Assembly (NCBI GenBank): GCA_943370145.1
Contig: CALRPY020000006.1
Span: forward strand, 40,022 to 104,021
Length of the DNA: 64,000 nt
Direction of reading: 5' to 3'
Source of the DNA: Ga0077536 sp943370145
GTDB taxonomy: Bacteria > Pseudomonadota > Gammaproteobacteria > Ga0077536
A program made the position numbers and the translations under genes. The first letter of the stretch is position 1. The number at the start of each line of letters is the position of its first letter. Below, one piece after another: positions 37,533-46,761 of this stretch. The notes beneath the pieces were generated by a model. The model saw only the letters and a list, made by a program, of their open reading frames with translations. It searched no databases and was not told the origin of the DNA.

Positions 37533-38081
37533 TTATTCCGATTGCGGTTTGGGGCAGGTGGGGTCTGTGTTGTACCGCGCCGCCGGGTCGATTACCGCGA
37601 TGTCCGTGAGGAAGCGTCGGCCGAGCAGCACCGGGTAGTTGAACCGCTCGCGATTGGTCAGCGTGAAGAGCGCCTGGAAACGTTTGCCCCCGAGGCAGAA
37701 TTCCATCTTGACCGACGGCCGCGACTGGGTCTTGTCGGTGCCCCGCAGCTTGATCTTGATGTCCCGCGCGAGCGGCCTCTCGACGGTGATGGTCTCGCTG
37801 CCCGCGTCGCGGTGGTTGAGCCAGAGCTTGAAGCGCACCCACGTCTTGCCGTCCTTGTCGAAGCGCTCGATGTCGGTGGCGTGGATGGCGGCCGACTTTG
37901 CACCGGTGTCGAGCTTCGCCTTCAGCACGATGTCCCACGGCTGGAGGCGGATGCGTTCGAGCCAACCCAGCTCAATCTTCTCGCGCGCGACGGCGCCCTG
38001 GGAGATGGCAAACAGGGCCAGGACCAGTGCGAGGGCCGCCACCATGCGGCTGTGCGCCCCCCGTGCGTGGATCGGAGTCAT
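37533..38081 (-). CDS. secreted retropepsin-like aspartic protease (RimK-associated, 'ATP-dependent zinc protease' family)
   Basis: The 182-residue product has a signal peptide ending near QGAVA and a single retropepsin-like lobe. The active-site triad is DTGAKSAAIHA, the flap-side strand is SVKMEFCLGGKRFQALFTLTNR, and the late motif is YPVLLGRRFL. The name 'ATP-dependent zinc protease' in databases is historical. As in homologous loci, it is first in the operon with the inactive transglutaminase and ATP-grasp genes. The start at 38081 gives a proper signal peptide. Confidence 0.88.
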   Translation of the reverse strand: MTPIHARGAHSRMVAALALVLALFAISQGAVAREKIELGWLERIRLQPWDIVLKAKLDTGAKSAAIHATDIERFDKDGKTWVRFKLWLNHRDAGSETITVERPLARDIKIKLRGTDKTQSRPSVKMEFCLGGKRFQALFTLTNRERFNYPVLLGRRFLTDIAVIDPAARYNTDPTCPKPQSE

Positions 38082-38331
38082 ACTGTGAGAGCCTCGGGCG
38101 GATCTGGCTGCGCGGCCGGACAAGGGCGCGGGGTACGTATTGTTGTCTGTGTTCTGGGTCGCCCGCGGGACGCGCTGGCGCGGGCGTTACTATACGCGGA
38201 AACGGCGGTGCGTGGAGAGGCCTGCGGGCGGCCACGGGACCCGCGCCGCAGTGCGACGCGGGTCGCCTGCCTTCACCACCAGTCGCCGGTTCGCTAGGAT
38301 GGTCCCAGCCCGCGCCCCCGAGGAGGTTTCC

Positions 38332-39288
38332 ATGAAGTACTTCGAGAACAACTCGCTGTCGATCGGCAACACGCCCCTCGTGCGGCTGAACAAGGTCGTC
38401 GACGGGGCGCGCGCGCTGGTGCTGGCCAAGATCGAGGGACGCAACCCCGCCTATTCGGTGAAGTGCCGCATCGGCACCGCCATGGTCGAGGACGCGGAAC
38501 AGCGGGGCGTGCTCAGGCCCGGCATGGAACTCGTCGAGCCGACCAGCGGCAACACCGGCATCGCGCTCGCCTTCGTCTGTGCCTCGCGCGGCTATCCCGT
38601 GACGCTGACGATGCCCGAGACGATGAGCATCGAGCGGCGCAAGGTGCTGAAGGCCTTCGGCGCCAACCTCGTGCTGACCGAGGGCGCGAAGGGCATGGCG
38701 GGCGCCATCGCGAAGGCCGAGGAGATCGTCGCCACCGACCCCGCCCGCTACTACATGCCGCAGCAGTTCCAGAACCCGGCGAACCCGGCGGTGCACGAGC
38801 GCACGACGGGCCCCGAGATCTGGGACGCGACCGACGGCCAGGTGGACGTCGTCGTCGCCGGCGTCGGCACGGGCGGCACCATCACGGGCGTGTCCCGCTA
38901 TCTCAAGCGCGTGCGCGGCCGGCCCATCCTGTCGGTGGCCGTGGAGCCGGCGGCGAGCCCCGTCATGACCCAGCGCCGGGCCGGCGAGCCGCTGCGGCCG
39001 GGGCCGCACAAGATCCAGGGCATCGGCGCCGGGTTCATTCCGGGCACCCTCGACCTCGACCTCGTCGACCGCATCGAGCAGGTCGACAACGACGAGGCCG
39101 TCGAGTACGCGCGGCGGCTGGCGCGCGAGGAAGGCATCCTGTGCGGCATCTCCTGTGGCGCCGCGGTCGCCGCCACGGCGCGCCTGCTGCGGGAACCCGG
39201 CTTCGCCGGCAAGACCATCGTCGTGATTCTCCCGGATGCGGGCGAGCGCTACCTGTCCAGCGTGCTCTTCGAAGGCATCAGCGCCTGA
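38332..39288 (+). CDS. cysK: cysteine synthase A
   Basis: The 318-residue product aligns along its length with enteric CysK. The PLP Lys44 is in YSVKCRIG, the substrate loop is EPTSGNTGIALAF, the phosphate-binding loop is GVGTGGTITG, and the C-terminal motif is LPDAGERYLSS. It makes cysteine from O-acetylserine and sulfide. GAGGAGG lies nine bases before the ATG. The divergent retropepsin operon starts 250 bp away, so both promoters lie in that gap. Confidence 0.93.
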   Translation: MKYFENNSLSIGNTPLVRLNKVVDGARALVLAKIEGRNPAYSVKCRIGTAMVEDAEQRGVLRPGMELVEPTSGNTGIALAFVCASRGYPVTLTMPETMSIERRKVLKAFGANLVLTEGAKGMAGAIAKAEEIVATDPARYYMPQQFQNPANPAVHERTTGPEIWDATDGQVDVVVAGVGTGGTITGVSRYLKRVRGRPILSVAVEPAASPVMTQRRAGEPLRPGPHKIQGIGAGFIPGTLDLDLVDRIEQVDNDEAVEYARRLAREEGILCGISCGAAVAATARLLREPGFAGKTIVVILPDAGERYLSSVLFEGISA

Positions 39289-39416
39289 ACGCCGCCGGCG
39301 GCGGGGCGCCGCCACGCGTCGCGGCGCGTGATCGCGATCAACCGCCCTGCCGGGTGCTGCTGCACCATGGGCAGGCGGAATCAAACCAGGAAACAACCAA
39401 GGCTGCGAGGTCATCC

Positions 39417-40565
39417 ATGTCCAGACTGCTCACGATATTTGCCGGCGCGCTGCTGCTGTGTGCGAACGCCACCGCCGCGGACGCCGGCGGCGACAGCACC
39501 ACGCGCGATGTGATGCACCGCGTTTACGACGCAATCGCCTACCTGCTGCCGCTGTCCGTGCGCGACGCGGAGCAGGCCACGTCGTGGGACCGCGAACTGA
39601 TCGACGAGAAGCTCACGGTGCTGAAGCAGGCTTCCGAGGCCCTGGTCGATCACGCGAAGGACAAGGACAGCGAATTCCGCGGCCTGGCCCGGTCCTTCGA
39701 CGAGACGACGCAGGACATCACGAACTCCTTCAAGGAGACCTGGCCGTCCTACGCATACTTCTCGCTGATGGAACTCACGCAGCACTGTGTGGCCTGCCAT
39801 TCCCGCCTGCCGGCGGAGGCCCAGGCCGCCTTCGGCCAGCGCCTGATGTCACGCGTCGACACCGCTGATTTCGATGCGAGCGAACTCGCCCAGCTCTACG
39901 TCGCCACCCGCCAGTTCGACGCCGCCGAAGCCGTGCTCGAGAAGAAGCTGCTGAGCCCGAAGGAGGACGCGATCGACCTCGACAATGCCGGCGTGCTGCT
40001 CGACTACCTCAACGTCACGCTGGTCGTGCGCCAGAACCCGGAGCGGGCGCACGCGCTGCTGGCCAAGTTCACCGCGCGGCCGGACGCACCGCGCTACCTG
40101 CGCGCCCGCATCGAGCAGTGGCAGGCGAGCATCACTGAACTTGCGCCGACCCTGAAGGCCGAGCCTGCGCTGGCCCAGGCGCGCGAACTCTTCCTCAAGG
40201 CCGACGGCCTGACGCGCGCACCGCGCGGCCGCGAGCGGGCCATCCACGACCTCGTTGCCGCCAGCCAGCTCCAGCGCTTCGTCGCCGCCCAGCCCGACGC
40301 CAAGGGCGCGGACGTCGCCGAGGCCTATTACATGCTCGGCATCATCGCGCTGCGCACCATCGAACCGAAGTACTCGGTGCCCGAGATGGAACTGCTCTTC
40401 GCGTCGGCCATCCGCGCCGCGCCGGAGGGGCCGCATGCGCGCGAGTCCTACAACCTGCTCGAGGAGTTCGGTTACTGGCGCGACCTGCATCTCGCGCGCG
40501 CGGGCGACGACAGCAGCATCATCGACATGAACGAACTGAGAGCGCTGCTCGGCAAGCAGGAGTAG
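39417..40565 (+). CDS. periplasmic protein with one c-type heme motif
   Basis: The 382-residue product has a signal peptide (LLTIFAGALLLCANATAA), a four-helix-like N-domain and a heme-binding CVACH at the end of it (ELTQHCVACHSRL). This is followed by about 250 residues of TPR-like helices without further heme sites. The heme position near the end of a helical bundle resembles cytochrome c'-type proteins. A role in electron transfer or redox sensing is inferred. The Lon-like protease gene starts 3 bp after its stop, so the pair is co-transcribed. Confidence 0.78.
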   Translation: MSRLLTIFAGALLLCANATAADAGGDSTTRDVMHRVYDAIAYLLPLSVRDAEQATSWDRELIDEKLTVLKQASEALVDHAKDKDSEFRGLARSFDETTQDITNSFKETWPSYAYFSLMELTQHCVACHSRLPAEAQAAFGQRLMSRVDTADFDASELAQLYVATRQFDAAEAVLEKKLLSPKEDAIDLDNAGVLLDYLNVTLVVRQNPERAHALLAKFTARPDAPRYLRARIEQWQASITELAPTLKAEPALAQARELFLKADGLTRAPRGRERAIHDLVAASQLQRFVAAQPDAKGADVAEAYYMLGIIALRTIEPKYSVPEMELLFASAIRAAPEGPHARESYNLLEEFGYWRDLHLARAGDDSSIIDMNELRALLGKQE

Positions 40566-40568
40566 GCC

Positions 40569-42983
40569 GTGACGCTGGAGTGCCTGCCCGGCGCGAGCCT
40601 GCGGACGCGCTGCCACGAAGACCAGTTCGAGTTCGCGACCACCGCCGAACTCGAACCCCTCGTCGACGCCTTCGGGCAGGCGCGGGCGGTCGAAGCCCTG
40701 CGCTTCGGTACGCGCGTGCGCGGTCCGGGTTACCACGTCTTCGCCTGCGGGCCGGCCGGCAGCGGACGGCTGTCCCTGGTCAACACCGAACTCGAGCGTG
40801 AGGCGCGCGGGCGGCCGGTCCCCGACGACTGGTGCTACGTCAACAACTTCAAGGTTTCCCACCAGCCGCGCGCGCTGCGCCTGCCGGCGGGCCGCGGCGC
40901 CGCGCTGCAGGACGCGATGACCCGCCTGGTCGAGGACCTGAAGACTGCGCTGCCCGCGGCCTTCGGCCGCGAGGAGAACCGCAAGCGCCAGGAAGACATC
41001 GAGGCCCAGTTCCAGGAGCGCCAGCAGCGGGCGATCAGCGAACTCAGCGAGCGGGCGGCGAAGCAGGGGGTGCTGCTGATCGGCACGCCATCGGGCTTTG
41101 CCTTTGCCCCGATGGACGAGCAGGGTGAAGCGATGCACCCGTCCAAGTTCCAGAAGCTGCCCGCCGAGGACCAGGCCCGCATCAAGTCGATCATCGAGGA
41201 ACTGCAGGCGGAACTGCAGGCCACCGTGCGCCAGTTCCCGCTGTGGTTCAAGGAAATGCGGGAGCAGTTGAAGGCGCTGAACCGCGAAATCGCGGAATAC
41301 GTCGTCAACCATCTCGTCGACGAGGTGCGCGCGCGCTTTCCGGATCTGCCGGCCGTGCTCGCCTATCTCGAGGAGATCCGCACGGACATCGTGGCGCATG
41401 CGCCGGCGTTCATGATGGGCCCGCAGCAGATGGCGGCCGCCGGCGGCGAGGGCGTCGACGTCAGCGCGGTGTTCCAGCGCTACGAGGTCAACCTGTTCGT
41501 CGACAATGGCGCGCTCCAGGCCGCGCCGGTCGTGCACACGGATCTGCCCACGCTCGCCAACCTCGTCGGCCGCATCGAGCATCGCGCGATGATGGGCACG
41601 CTGTTGACCGACTTCACTCTGCTGAAGGCCGGCGCGCTGCACAAGGCCAACGGTGGCTTCCTGATTCTCGATGCGCGGCAGCTGCTGCTGCAGCCCTTCG
41701 CGTGGGAGGCGCTGAAGCGCAACCTGCGCGCGAACGAGGTGCGGCTCGACGCGTCCGAACTGATGTTCAGCCTGTTGACGACGGTCTCGCTGGATCCGAC
41801 ACCGATTCCGCTCGACGTGACGGTCTGTCTCGTCGGCGAGCGCTGGCTGATGTACCTGCTGGAGGCGAACGATCCGGAGTTCCGCGACCTGTTCAAGGTC
41901 ATCGCCGACTTCGAGGACGAGGTGCCGCGCAACGCCGAGAGCCAGTTGGCCTACGCACGGCTCTTCGCGCGGTTGGCCCGCGAGGCGAACGCGAAACCGC
42001 TCGAACGTGCCGCCGTCTGCGTGCTCGTCGAGCACAGCGCGCGGCTCGCCGAGGATGCCGAACGACTCAGCACGCAGCTCCATGCGCTGGACGACCTGAT
42101 TCGTGAAGCCGATTACTGCGCGGGCGTCGCCGGCGCGGCGACCATCGACGGCGCAGCGATGCGCGAAGCGATCGAGCGCCAGCGCCATCGCGGCGACCGG
42201 ATCCGTGAGCGCATGCTCGAGGAAGTCCTGCGCGGCAATCGCATCATCGCCACCGACGGCCACGTCGTCGGGCAGATCAACGGACTGTCGGTGCTGCGTA
42301 CCAACAGCTTCTCTTTCGGCCAGCCCTCGCGCATCACCGCGACCACCCGGCTCGGCGACGGCCGCGTCATCGACATCGAGCGCGAAACGGAGCTCGGCGG
42401 CGCGATCCATTCGAAGGGCGTGATGATCCTGTCGAACTTCCTCGCGTCGCGCTACGCGGCGGGCGTGCCGCTGTCGATGTCCGCGAGCCTCGTCTTCGAA
42501 CAGTCCTACGGCATGGTGGACGGCGACAGCGCGTCGCTCGCCGAGCTGTGCGCGCTGCTGTCGTCCCTCTCCGGCATCCCGATCCTGCAGCGCTTCGCGG
42601 TGACCGGTTCCGTGAACCAGCTCGGCGAGGTGCAGGCGGTGGGCGGCATCAACGAGAAGATCGAGGGCTTCTTCGACGTCTGCCGGGCACGGGGCCTCGG
42701 CGCCGGGCACGGGGTGCTGATCCCGCGGGCGAACGTGAAGCACCTGATGCTGCGGGAAGAGGTCGTGGAAGCCTCGGCCGCGGGCACCTTCCACGTCTAT
42801 GCGGTCGCATCGGTCGACGAGGCGCTGCACCTCCTGACGAGCGTCGAGGCCGGCGAGCGCGACGGCAACGGACAGTTCCCGGAGAACTCGGTCAACGGCC
42901 TGGCCGAGGCGCGGCTGATCGAGTTCTCGGTGCAGCGACGTGATTTTGCGCGCGCTGGCGAGGAGCGCAACGACGATGAATGA
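40569..42983 (+). CDS. Lon-like (LonB/YcbZ-type) AAA protease
   Basis: The 804-residue product starts at GTG. An AAA module with a Lon insertion region (70-550) precedes a C-terminal Lon protease domain with Ser654 (DGDSAS) and Lys697 (GGINEKIEG), an intact Ser-Lys dyad. The P-loop reads GPAGSGR, with Arg in place of the Lys. This is common in this Lon-like branch, so ATP use may be altered. It degrades unfolded or regulatory proteins in the cytosol. Its stop overlaps the start of the next gene by 8 bp. Confidence 0.9.
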   Translation: MTLECLPGASLRTRCHEDQFEFATTAELEPLVDAFGQARAVEALRFGTRVRGPGYHVFACGPAGSGRLSLVNTELEREARGRPVPDDWCYVNNFKVSHQPRALRLPAGRGAALQDAMTRLVEDLKTALPAAFGREENRKRQEDIEAQFQERQQRAISELSERAAKQGVLLIGTPSGFAFAPMDEQGEAMHPSKFQKLPAEDQARIKSIIEELQAELQATVRQFPLWFKEMREQLKALNREIAEYVVNHLVDEVRARFPDLPAVLAYLEEIRTDIVAHAPAFMMGPQQMAAAGGEGVDVSAVFQRYEVNLFVDNGALQAAPVVHTDLPTLANLVGRIEHRAMMGTLLTDFTLLKAGALHKANGGFLILDARQLLLQPFAWEALKRNLRANEVRLDASELMFSLLTTVSLDPTPIPLDVTVCLVGERWLMYLLEANDPEFRDLFKVIADFEDEVPRNAESQLAYARLFARLAREANAKPLERAAVCVLVEHSARLAEDAERLSTQLHALDDLIREADYCAGVAGAATIDGAAMREAIERQRHRGDRIRERMLEEVLRGNRIIATDGHVVGQINGLSVLRTNSFSFGQPSRITATTRLGDGRVIDIERETELGGAIHSKGVMILSNFLASRYAAGVPLSMSASLVFEQSYGMVDGDSASLAELCALLSSLSGIPILQRFAVTGSVNQLGEVQAVGGINEKIEGFFDVCRARGLGAGHGVLIPRANVKHLMLREEVVEASAAGTFHVYAVASVDEALHLLTSVEAGERDGNGQFPENSVNGLAEARLIEFSVQRRDFARAGEERNDDE

Positions 42984-43653
42984 CAGGCCGCGCGGCCGTG
43001 TGCTGGTGGCCGTGCACGATGCGGAGATCGCCGACGAACTCTTCGAACTGGGCATCGAGCTCGCCAGCCGGCGCGAACGACAGCTGCTCGCGCTCGTGCG
43101 CGAGGCGAGTGAGCTCGCGGTGGCCGGCGCGCTGCCCTTCGTCTTCGAGGTCGACCGCTGGTCAGGCGCCCTGCGTCCCTTCGACAGCGAGGCGGCCCGG
43201 CGCGCGATGACGCGCGTCACGCGCGACTGCGAACGTCGCCTCAGCGGCCTCGCGGCCGCGCGGCGCGTGCAGACCGCGATGGAAATCATCCGCGGCCGCC
43301 TGCTCGGCGCTGCGCTGGCGGCCCTGTCGTCCCGTGACGTGCTGCTGCTGGGCGGCGCCACGCCGCCAGGCTTCGCCGCGAAGCCGGCGAGCGGCGCGCA
43401 CCGGCGGATCGGGGTCGTCACGGGCGATGGGAGCGGCGACGAGACCGCCTTTGAACTTGCGCGCGAGCTGCTTGGCGACGCGCCGCGGGCCGGATCCTCG
43501 ATCGTGCCGATTCCCGCCGACGGCCAGTTCGCGCTGGCGACGCACGAAGATATCGGCCTCCTCGTGCTGTCCCGGCTGCGTGCCGACGAAGAGACGGCGG
43601 CACTCCAGCGCTATCTCTGCGTGCCTGGCCGCTGCGTGATCGTGACCGGCTGA
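42976..43653 (+). CDS. UspA-like or unknown protein coupled to the Lon-like protease
   Basis: The 225-residue cytosolic protein begins inside the Lon-like stop (ATGAATGA). The N-terminal strand/helix pattern (GRVLVAVHDAEIADELFELG) and a second similar unit (HRRIGVVTGDGSGDETAFEL) resemble two UspA-type halves, without a clear ATP-binding GxxGxxxxGS motif. The translational coupling suggests an adaptor or partner for the protease. Function unknown. Confidence 0.7.
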   Translation: MNDRPRGRVLVAVHDAEIADELFELGIELASRRERQLLALVREASELAVAGALPFVFEVDRWSGALRPFDSEAARRAMTRVTRDCERRLSGLAAARRVQTAMEIIRGRLLGAALAALSSRDVLLLGGATPPGFAAKPASGAHRRIGVVTGDGSGDETAFELARELLGDAPRAGSSIVPIPADGQFALATHEDIGLLVLSRLRADEETAALQRYLCVPGRCVIVTG

Positions 43654-43696
43654 GTTTCCTCGCCCTCGGGGCCGTCGTCGGCGGCCGCCGCAAGCC

Positions 43697-45085
43697 TCAC
43701 AGATTGGGCGGGATCAGCAGCATCGCGACGCAATTCGCCGCGAACAGCACCACGGCGACGAGGAAGGTGTAGCCGACGATCTCGCCGAAGCGCAGCCGCG
43801 TGACGGCGAGAATCGGGATCGCGAAGAAGGGCTGGATCAGGTTCGTCGTCGAATCCCCGTAGCCATAGGCCAGCGTCGTCGTCACCGGTGACACGCCCAG
43901 GGATTCGCCGGCCGGGATCAGGAATGGCGCCTCGATCAGGTATTTCGAGCCGCCGGACGGGATGAAGAGGTTCATCAGGCCGGAGTAGGCGTAGACGATC
44001 AGCGGGAAGGTGCCGGTGGTCGCCAGGCTGCTGAACAGCTGGCCCAGCCAGTGCCCGAGGTCGGTGAACTGCAGCAGGCCGAAGATGCCGCCGTAGAACG
44101 GGAACTGCACGATGATGCCCCAGGCCGAATCCATCGAGCGCCGGCAGGCGCGCAGGAAGGACACCGGGTTGCCGTGCAGCGCCAGGGCGAGCGCGATGAA
44201 GGTCGCATTGTAGGCGTCGATCGTCCAGCTGTTGCCGATGCCGCGGGTCGCGAACGAGTGCCCCAGCGGATACAGCACCAGCAGGATCGCGAGCCAGGTC
44301 CAGCCGCGGAAACGGTCGATGCGATCGGCAGGGCGCAGGCTCGGCGGGTCCTCCTCCGGCGGGGCCGGCAGTATTGCGTCGGCCTGTTCGGGGCTGAGCG
44401 TGCGGACGTCGCGTTTGGGATGCAGCACGGCAACCGTGACCAGCGCGATCGCGAAGATCGCCGCGCAGTAGAGGAGGTTGTAGGTCGAGAACAGCGTCTC
44501 CGAAATCGGGTACAGGCGATCGACCACCGGCGTCGCGCCGGCGGGCGCCGTGACCAGCGGATTGTTCGGGGTCGCCAGGATCAGCGGCGCCGAGCCCGAC
44601 AGGCCGCCATGCCAGATCGTGCCGAGGCCAAGGTAGGCCGAGGCGATCACGAGCCGGACGTCGCTGTGCGGATTGCGCTTGATGACGAAGGGCGTGAACA
44701 GCGCGCAGGCCACGAGGCACAGCGCCCAGTTGATGTAGCCCGTGACCATCGAGAACACACCGGCGAGGATCACCGCCTGCACCGGTTTCGCGGGGTCCGG
44801 CAGCCCGGCAAGCCAGTAGAAGAACCGGTAGGCGGGCCGCGATGCGACGCAGGCGTAAGCGGCGACCATCGAGATGGTGAACTGCATGCCCAGCGCGAGC
44901 AGTTTCCACACGCCCTGGCCCCAGGCGAGGACGGCCGCTTCCGGGCTCGTCCCGGCGCCGAGCACCGCGAGCACCAGGGCGACCGCGGTCAGCATCATGC
45001 AGATCACCCAGGCGTCCGGCACCCAGCGTTCGGTGATCCCGGACAAAGCGGCGCCCACGCCGCGCAAGCGTTCGGAAAGATCCAA
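43697..45085 (-). CDS. atoE: short-chain fatty acid transporter (AtoE family)
   Basis: The product is about 462 residues with 11-12 membrane helices: WVICMMLTAVALVLAVLG, LALGMQFTISMVAAYACV and a closing FLVAVVLFAANCVAMLLIP. Motifs such as YINWALCLVACALF and FIPSGGSKYLIEAPFLIPAG are typical of the short-chain fatty acid permease family. It imports acetoacetate or butyrate-like acids. The start is uncertain: no ATG lies in the right place. TTG at 45085 follows a run of Gs and gives the normal N-terminus. Confidence 0.85.
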   Translation of the reverse strand: MDLSERLRGVGAALSGITERWVPDAWVICMMLTAVALVLAVLGAGTSPEAAVLAWGQGVWKLLALGMQFTISMVAAYACVASRPAYRFFYWLAGLPDPAKPVQAVILAGVFSMVTGYINWALCLVACALFTPFVIKRNPHSDVRLVIASAYLGLGTIWHGGLSGSAPLILATPNNPLVTAPAGATPVVDRLYPISETLFSTYNLLYCAAIFAIALVTVAVLHPKRDVRTLSPEQADAILPAPPEEDPPSLRPADRIDRFRGWTWLAILLVLYPLGHSFATRGIGNSWTIDAYNATFIALALALHGNPVSFLRACRRSMDSAWGIIVQFPFYGGIFGLLQFTDLGHWLGQLFSSLATTGTFPLIVYAYSGLMNLFIPSGGSKYLIEAPFLIPAGESLGVSPVTTTLAYGYGDSTTNLIQPFFAIPILAVTRLRFGEIVGYTFLVAVVLFAANCVAMLLIPPNL

Positions 45086-45381
45086 GTGCCCCCCTGGTGT
45101 TCGGTGTCTGCGTGCCGATTGCGCCAGCAAGTTAGCGAAGTTCCACCAGCCTCGCCACCGGGTCGGCTGACAGCAGGGAGGCGAAACTCCTAGAATGCGC
45201 CCCCGTCCGCCGGATTCTGCTCGCAGGTGCCGGCGAGCCGTTCGCGCGCCTCCGGCACTTCCGCTCGACCCGGGTGTCGAACGCGACGTCCGGCCCGCCC
45301 GCAGTCGCCGGTTGCCGGCGCGGGGCTCGGCAGACGAAGCGGCCATTCCCGTCAACAATCACCTGCACTGAGCGAGTCGAC

Positions 45382-45990
45382 ATGCTGGTCAGCGAAATAT
45401 TCCACAGTATCCAGGGTGAAGGTCACCTGACCGGCAAGCCCATGTTCTTCATCCGCGCGCAGGGCTGCAGCGTGAAGTGCCCGATCAGGGACATCTGCGA
45501 CCAGCCTGAATCGCTGGCGTTCAAGGGCGGCAAGGAATATTCGCCGGGCGAGCTCGCGACGCTGGCCGTCGCGGCGGTGGGCGCGCGCGGCTGGGTGTCG
45601 ATCACGGGTGGCGAGCCCCTCGACCAGCCCGATTTCGACGCGCTGATCGCCGCCTTGCGCCGGGAAGGGCTGTACATCAACGTGCAGACCTCGGGCCTGC
45701 GCCGGGTCAACGCGCCGTGGGACTGGTGCACCGTGTCGCCGAAGGCGCCGGTGTCCGAACTCGCCCTGACCTTCGCGCAGGAACTGAAGGTCGTCTACAC
45801 CGGGCAGTCGATCGACGAACTGCGTGACTACTACGAAAAGTTCTCCGCCTGGAACTATTACCTGCAACCGGCATGGCGCGACGGCGGCAGCAACGAGGCC
45901 GAAACCCTCGAACGCGTCTATGAACTGAACCGCCTCGGCATGTACTGGGAATTCACCGCCCAGTGGCACAAGCACCTCGGCGTGCGCTAG
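45382..45990 (+). CDS. queE: 7-carboxy-7-deazaguanine synthase (radical SAM)
   Basis: The 202-residue product opens with the QueE signature EIFHSIQGEGHLTGKPMFFIR. The cluster motif is C29xxxC33xxxxxC39 (CSVKCPIRDICD), where most QueE have CxxxCxxC, so the third Cys is shifted by three residues. SAM- and substrate-binding parts follow (VSITGGEPLDQPDF, YINVQTSG, WCTVSPKAP). It makes CDG for queuosine and related nucleosides. No other que genes are adjacent. Confidence 0.88.
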   Translation: MLVSEIFHSIQGEGHLTGKPMFFIRAQGCSVKCPIRDICDQPESLAFKGGKEYSPGELATLAVAAVGARGWVSITGGEPLDQPDFDALIAALRREGLYINVQTSGLRRVNAPWDWCTVSPKAPVSELALTFAQELKVVYTGQSIDELRDYYEKFSAWNYYLQPAWRDGGSNEAETLERVYELNRLGMYWEFTAQWHKHLGVR

Positions 45991-46029
45991 CGCGGGAGGG
46001 TGCGGCCGGGCTTGCGAGAGGCCACCGAG

Positions 46030-46385
46030 CAACTGTGTCCCGCGCTGCGCTCAGACGGTTCGCAGGGTCCAAGGCCTGCCGGTTCCGACCATGGCATTAA
46101 GAAGCGTCAGCGGAGAAAAGGTGTCAGATTTCAAATCAGACACCTTTTCTCCCACGCTCTGCCGCCCAACGCACCATCCTGTCCAGCAGGTCTTCTACTC
46201 CGTGCTCTCCGTGTCCTCCGTGGTCAAACCGGGCATTGCCGTGGCACCGGAAGCCGGATTTTTTACCACGGAGGACACGGAGGACACGGAGAAGAACAGT
46301 GAACCGGGGGATGCCGCCTCCGTCGCGGCACTTGCCCACTCAACCACCCTCGGTGTTCTCCGAGTTCTCGGTGGCCATTCAGCTC
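46030..46385. repeat. inverted-repeat family, copy D (hybrid of both modules)
   Basis: It shares GGTCCAAGGCCTGCCGGT and the following GTCAGCGGAGAAAAGG with copy C. It also carries the CTCCGTGTCCTCCGTGGT / ACCACGGAGGACACGGAG inner pair of copies A and B, here with three GGACACGGA units (about 46265-46290). The CTCGGTGTTCTCCGAG block lies at its right end. It is non-coding and follows queE. Confidence 0.6.
46112..46152. repeat. 41-bp palindrome, copy 3 (one mismatch)
   Basis: It has the same arms as at 31066, but the centre is C and one arm carries CAGA instead of CTGA, leaving one mismatched pair in the 20-bp stem. Confidence 0.8.
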
Positions 46386-46410
46386 CGTCACAGCCGCCGC
46401 CCGTGACACG

Positions 46411-46444
46411 AAAAAAAACGCCGCGTCGTTGCCGAGGCGGCGTG
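46411..46444 (-). terminator. intrinsic terminator of the 38-residue protein gene
   Basis: On the minus strand ACGCCGC, a C-C mismatch and TCG pair with CGA and GCGGCGT around a GCAA loop, followed directly by eight T. This is the clearest intrinsic terminator in the window. It lies about 100 bp after the small gene stop. Confidence 0.8.
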
Positions 46445-46547
46445 GTTGAAAACGCGACGCGCAAATGGGGGGGAGGGGCGCGCGCCGCGTGAGGGAGGCG
46501 GTGGTCTGGCGCGCGAGGCGCGGGAATTTCCGCGCCCCGCCGGTCCG

Positions 46548-46664
46548 TCAGACGATCGGCACCATGTGGTGCGTGGCGATGGTTGCGATCAGCGCGGCCC
46601 AGAGTCCCATCCCGGCGATTCCGGCAAGCACCGCGGCGAGCGTTTCGTTCTGCATCAGGTTCAT
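46548..46664 (-). CDS. 38-residue single-helix membrane protein
   Basis: This short frame (MNLMQNETLAAVLAGIAG...) has AAGGAAGG at correct distance before its ATG at 46664. It forms one hydrophobic helix of about 24 residues (AAVLAGIAGMGLWAALIATIA), with a His-His near the C-terminus, and is followed by an intrinsic terminator. Good ribosome-binding site, helix-only composition and terminator together support a real small membrane protein. Its partner is unknown. Confidence 0.65.
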   Translation of the reverse strand: MNLMQNETLAAVLAGIAGMGLWAALIATIATHHMVPIV

Positions 46665-46761
46665 GTCGGCCTTCCTTTCGGCTGGTGGTCTCTTGCGTCG
46701 ACCATGGAAGGAAGTCTGCGCGCCGAATGTATCCGCCTGATTGCTGCGCTGCGCGGAAATG

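Noticed and set aside
39849..43421. Long open frame on the minus strand opposite the Lon-like protease
   Set aside because: The plus strand carries the complete Lon-like and heme-protein genes with motifs; the antisense translation is low-complexity, typical of GC-rich shadow frames.
45274..45381. N-terminal extension of queE
   Set aside because: The family start MLVSEIF...QGEG matches the ATG at 45382; the upstream residues are Arg/Pro-rich and unlike the family.
46255..46295. CRISPR-like short tandem repeat (GGACACGGA units)
   Set aside because: Units are 9 bp, contiguous without spacers and part of the inverted-repeat element; no cas genes.
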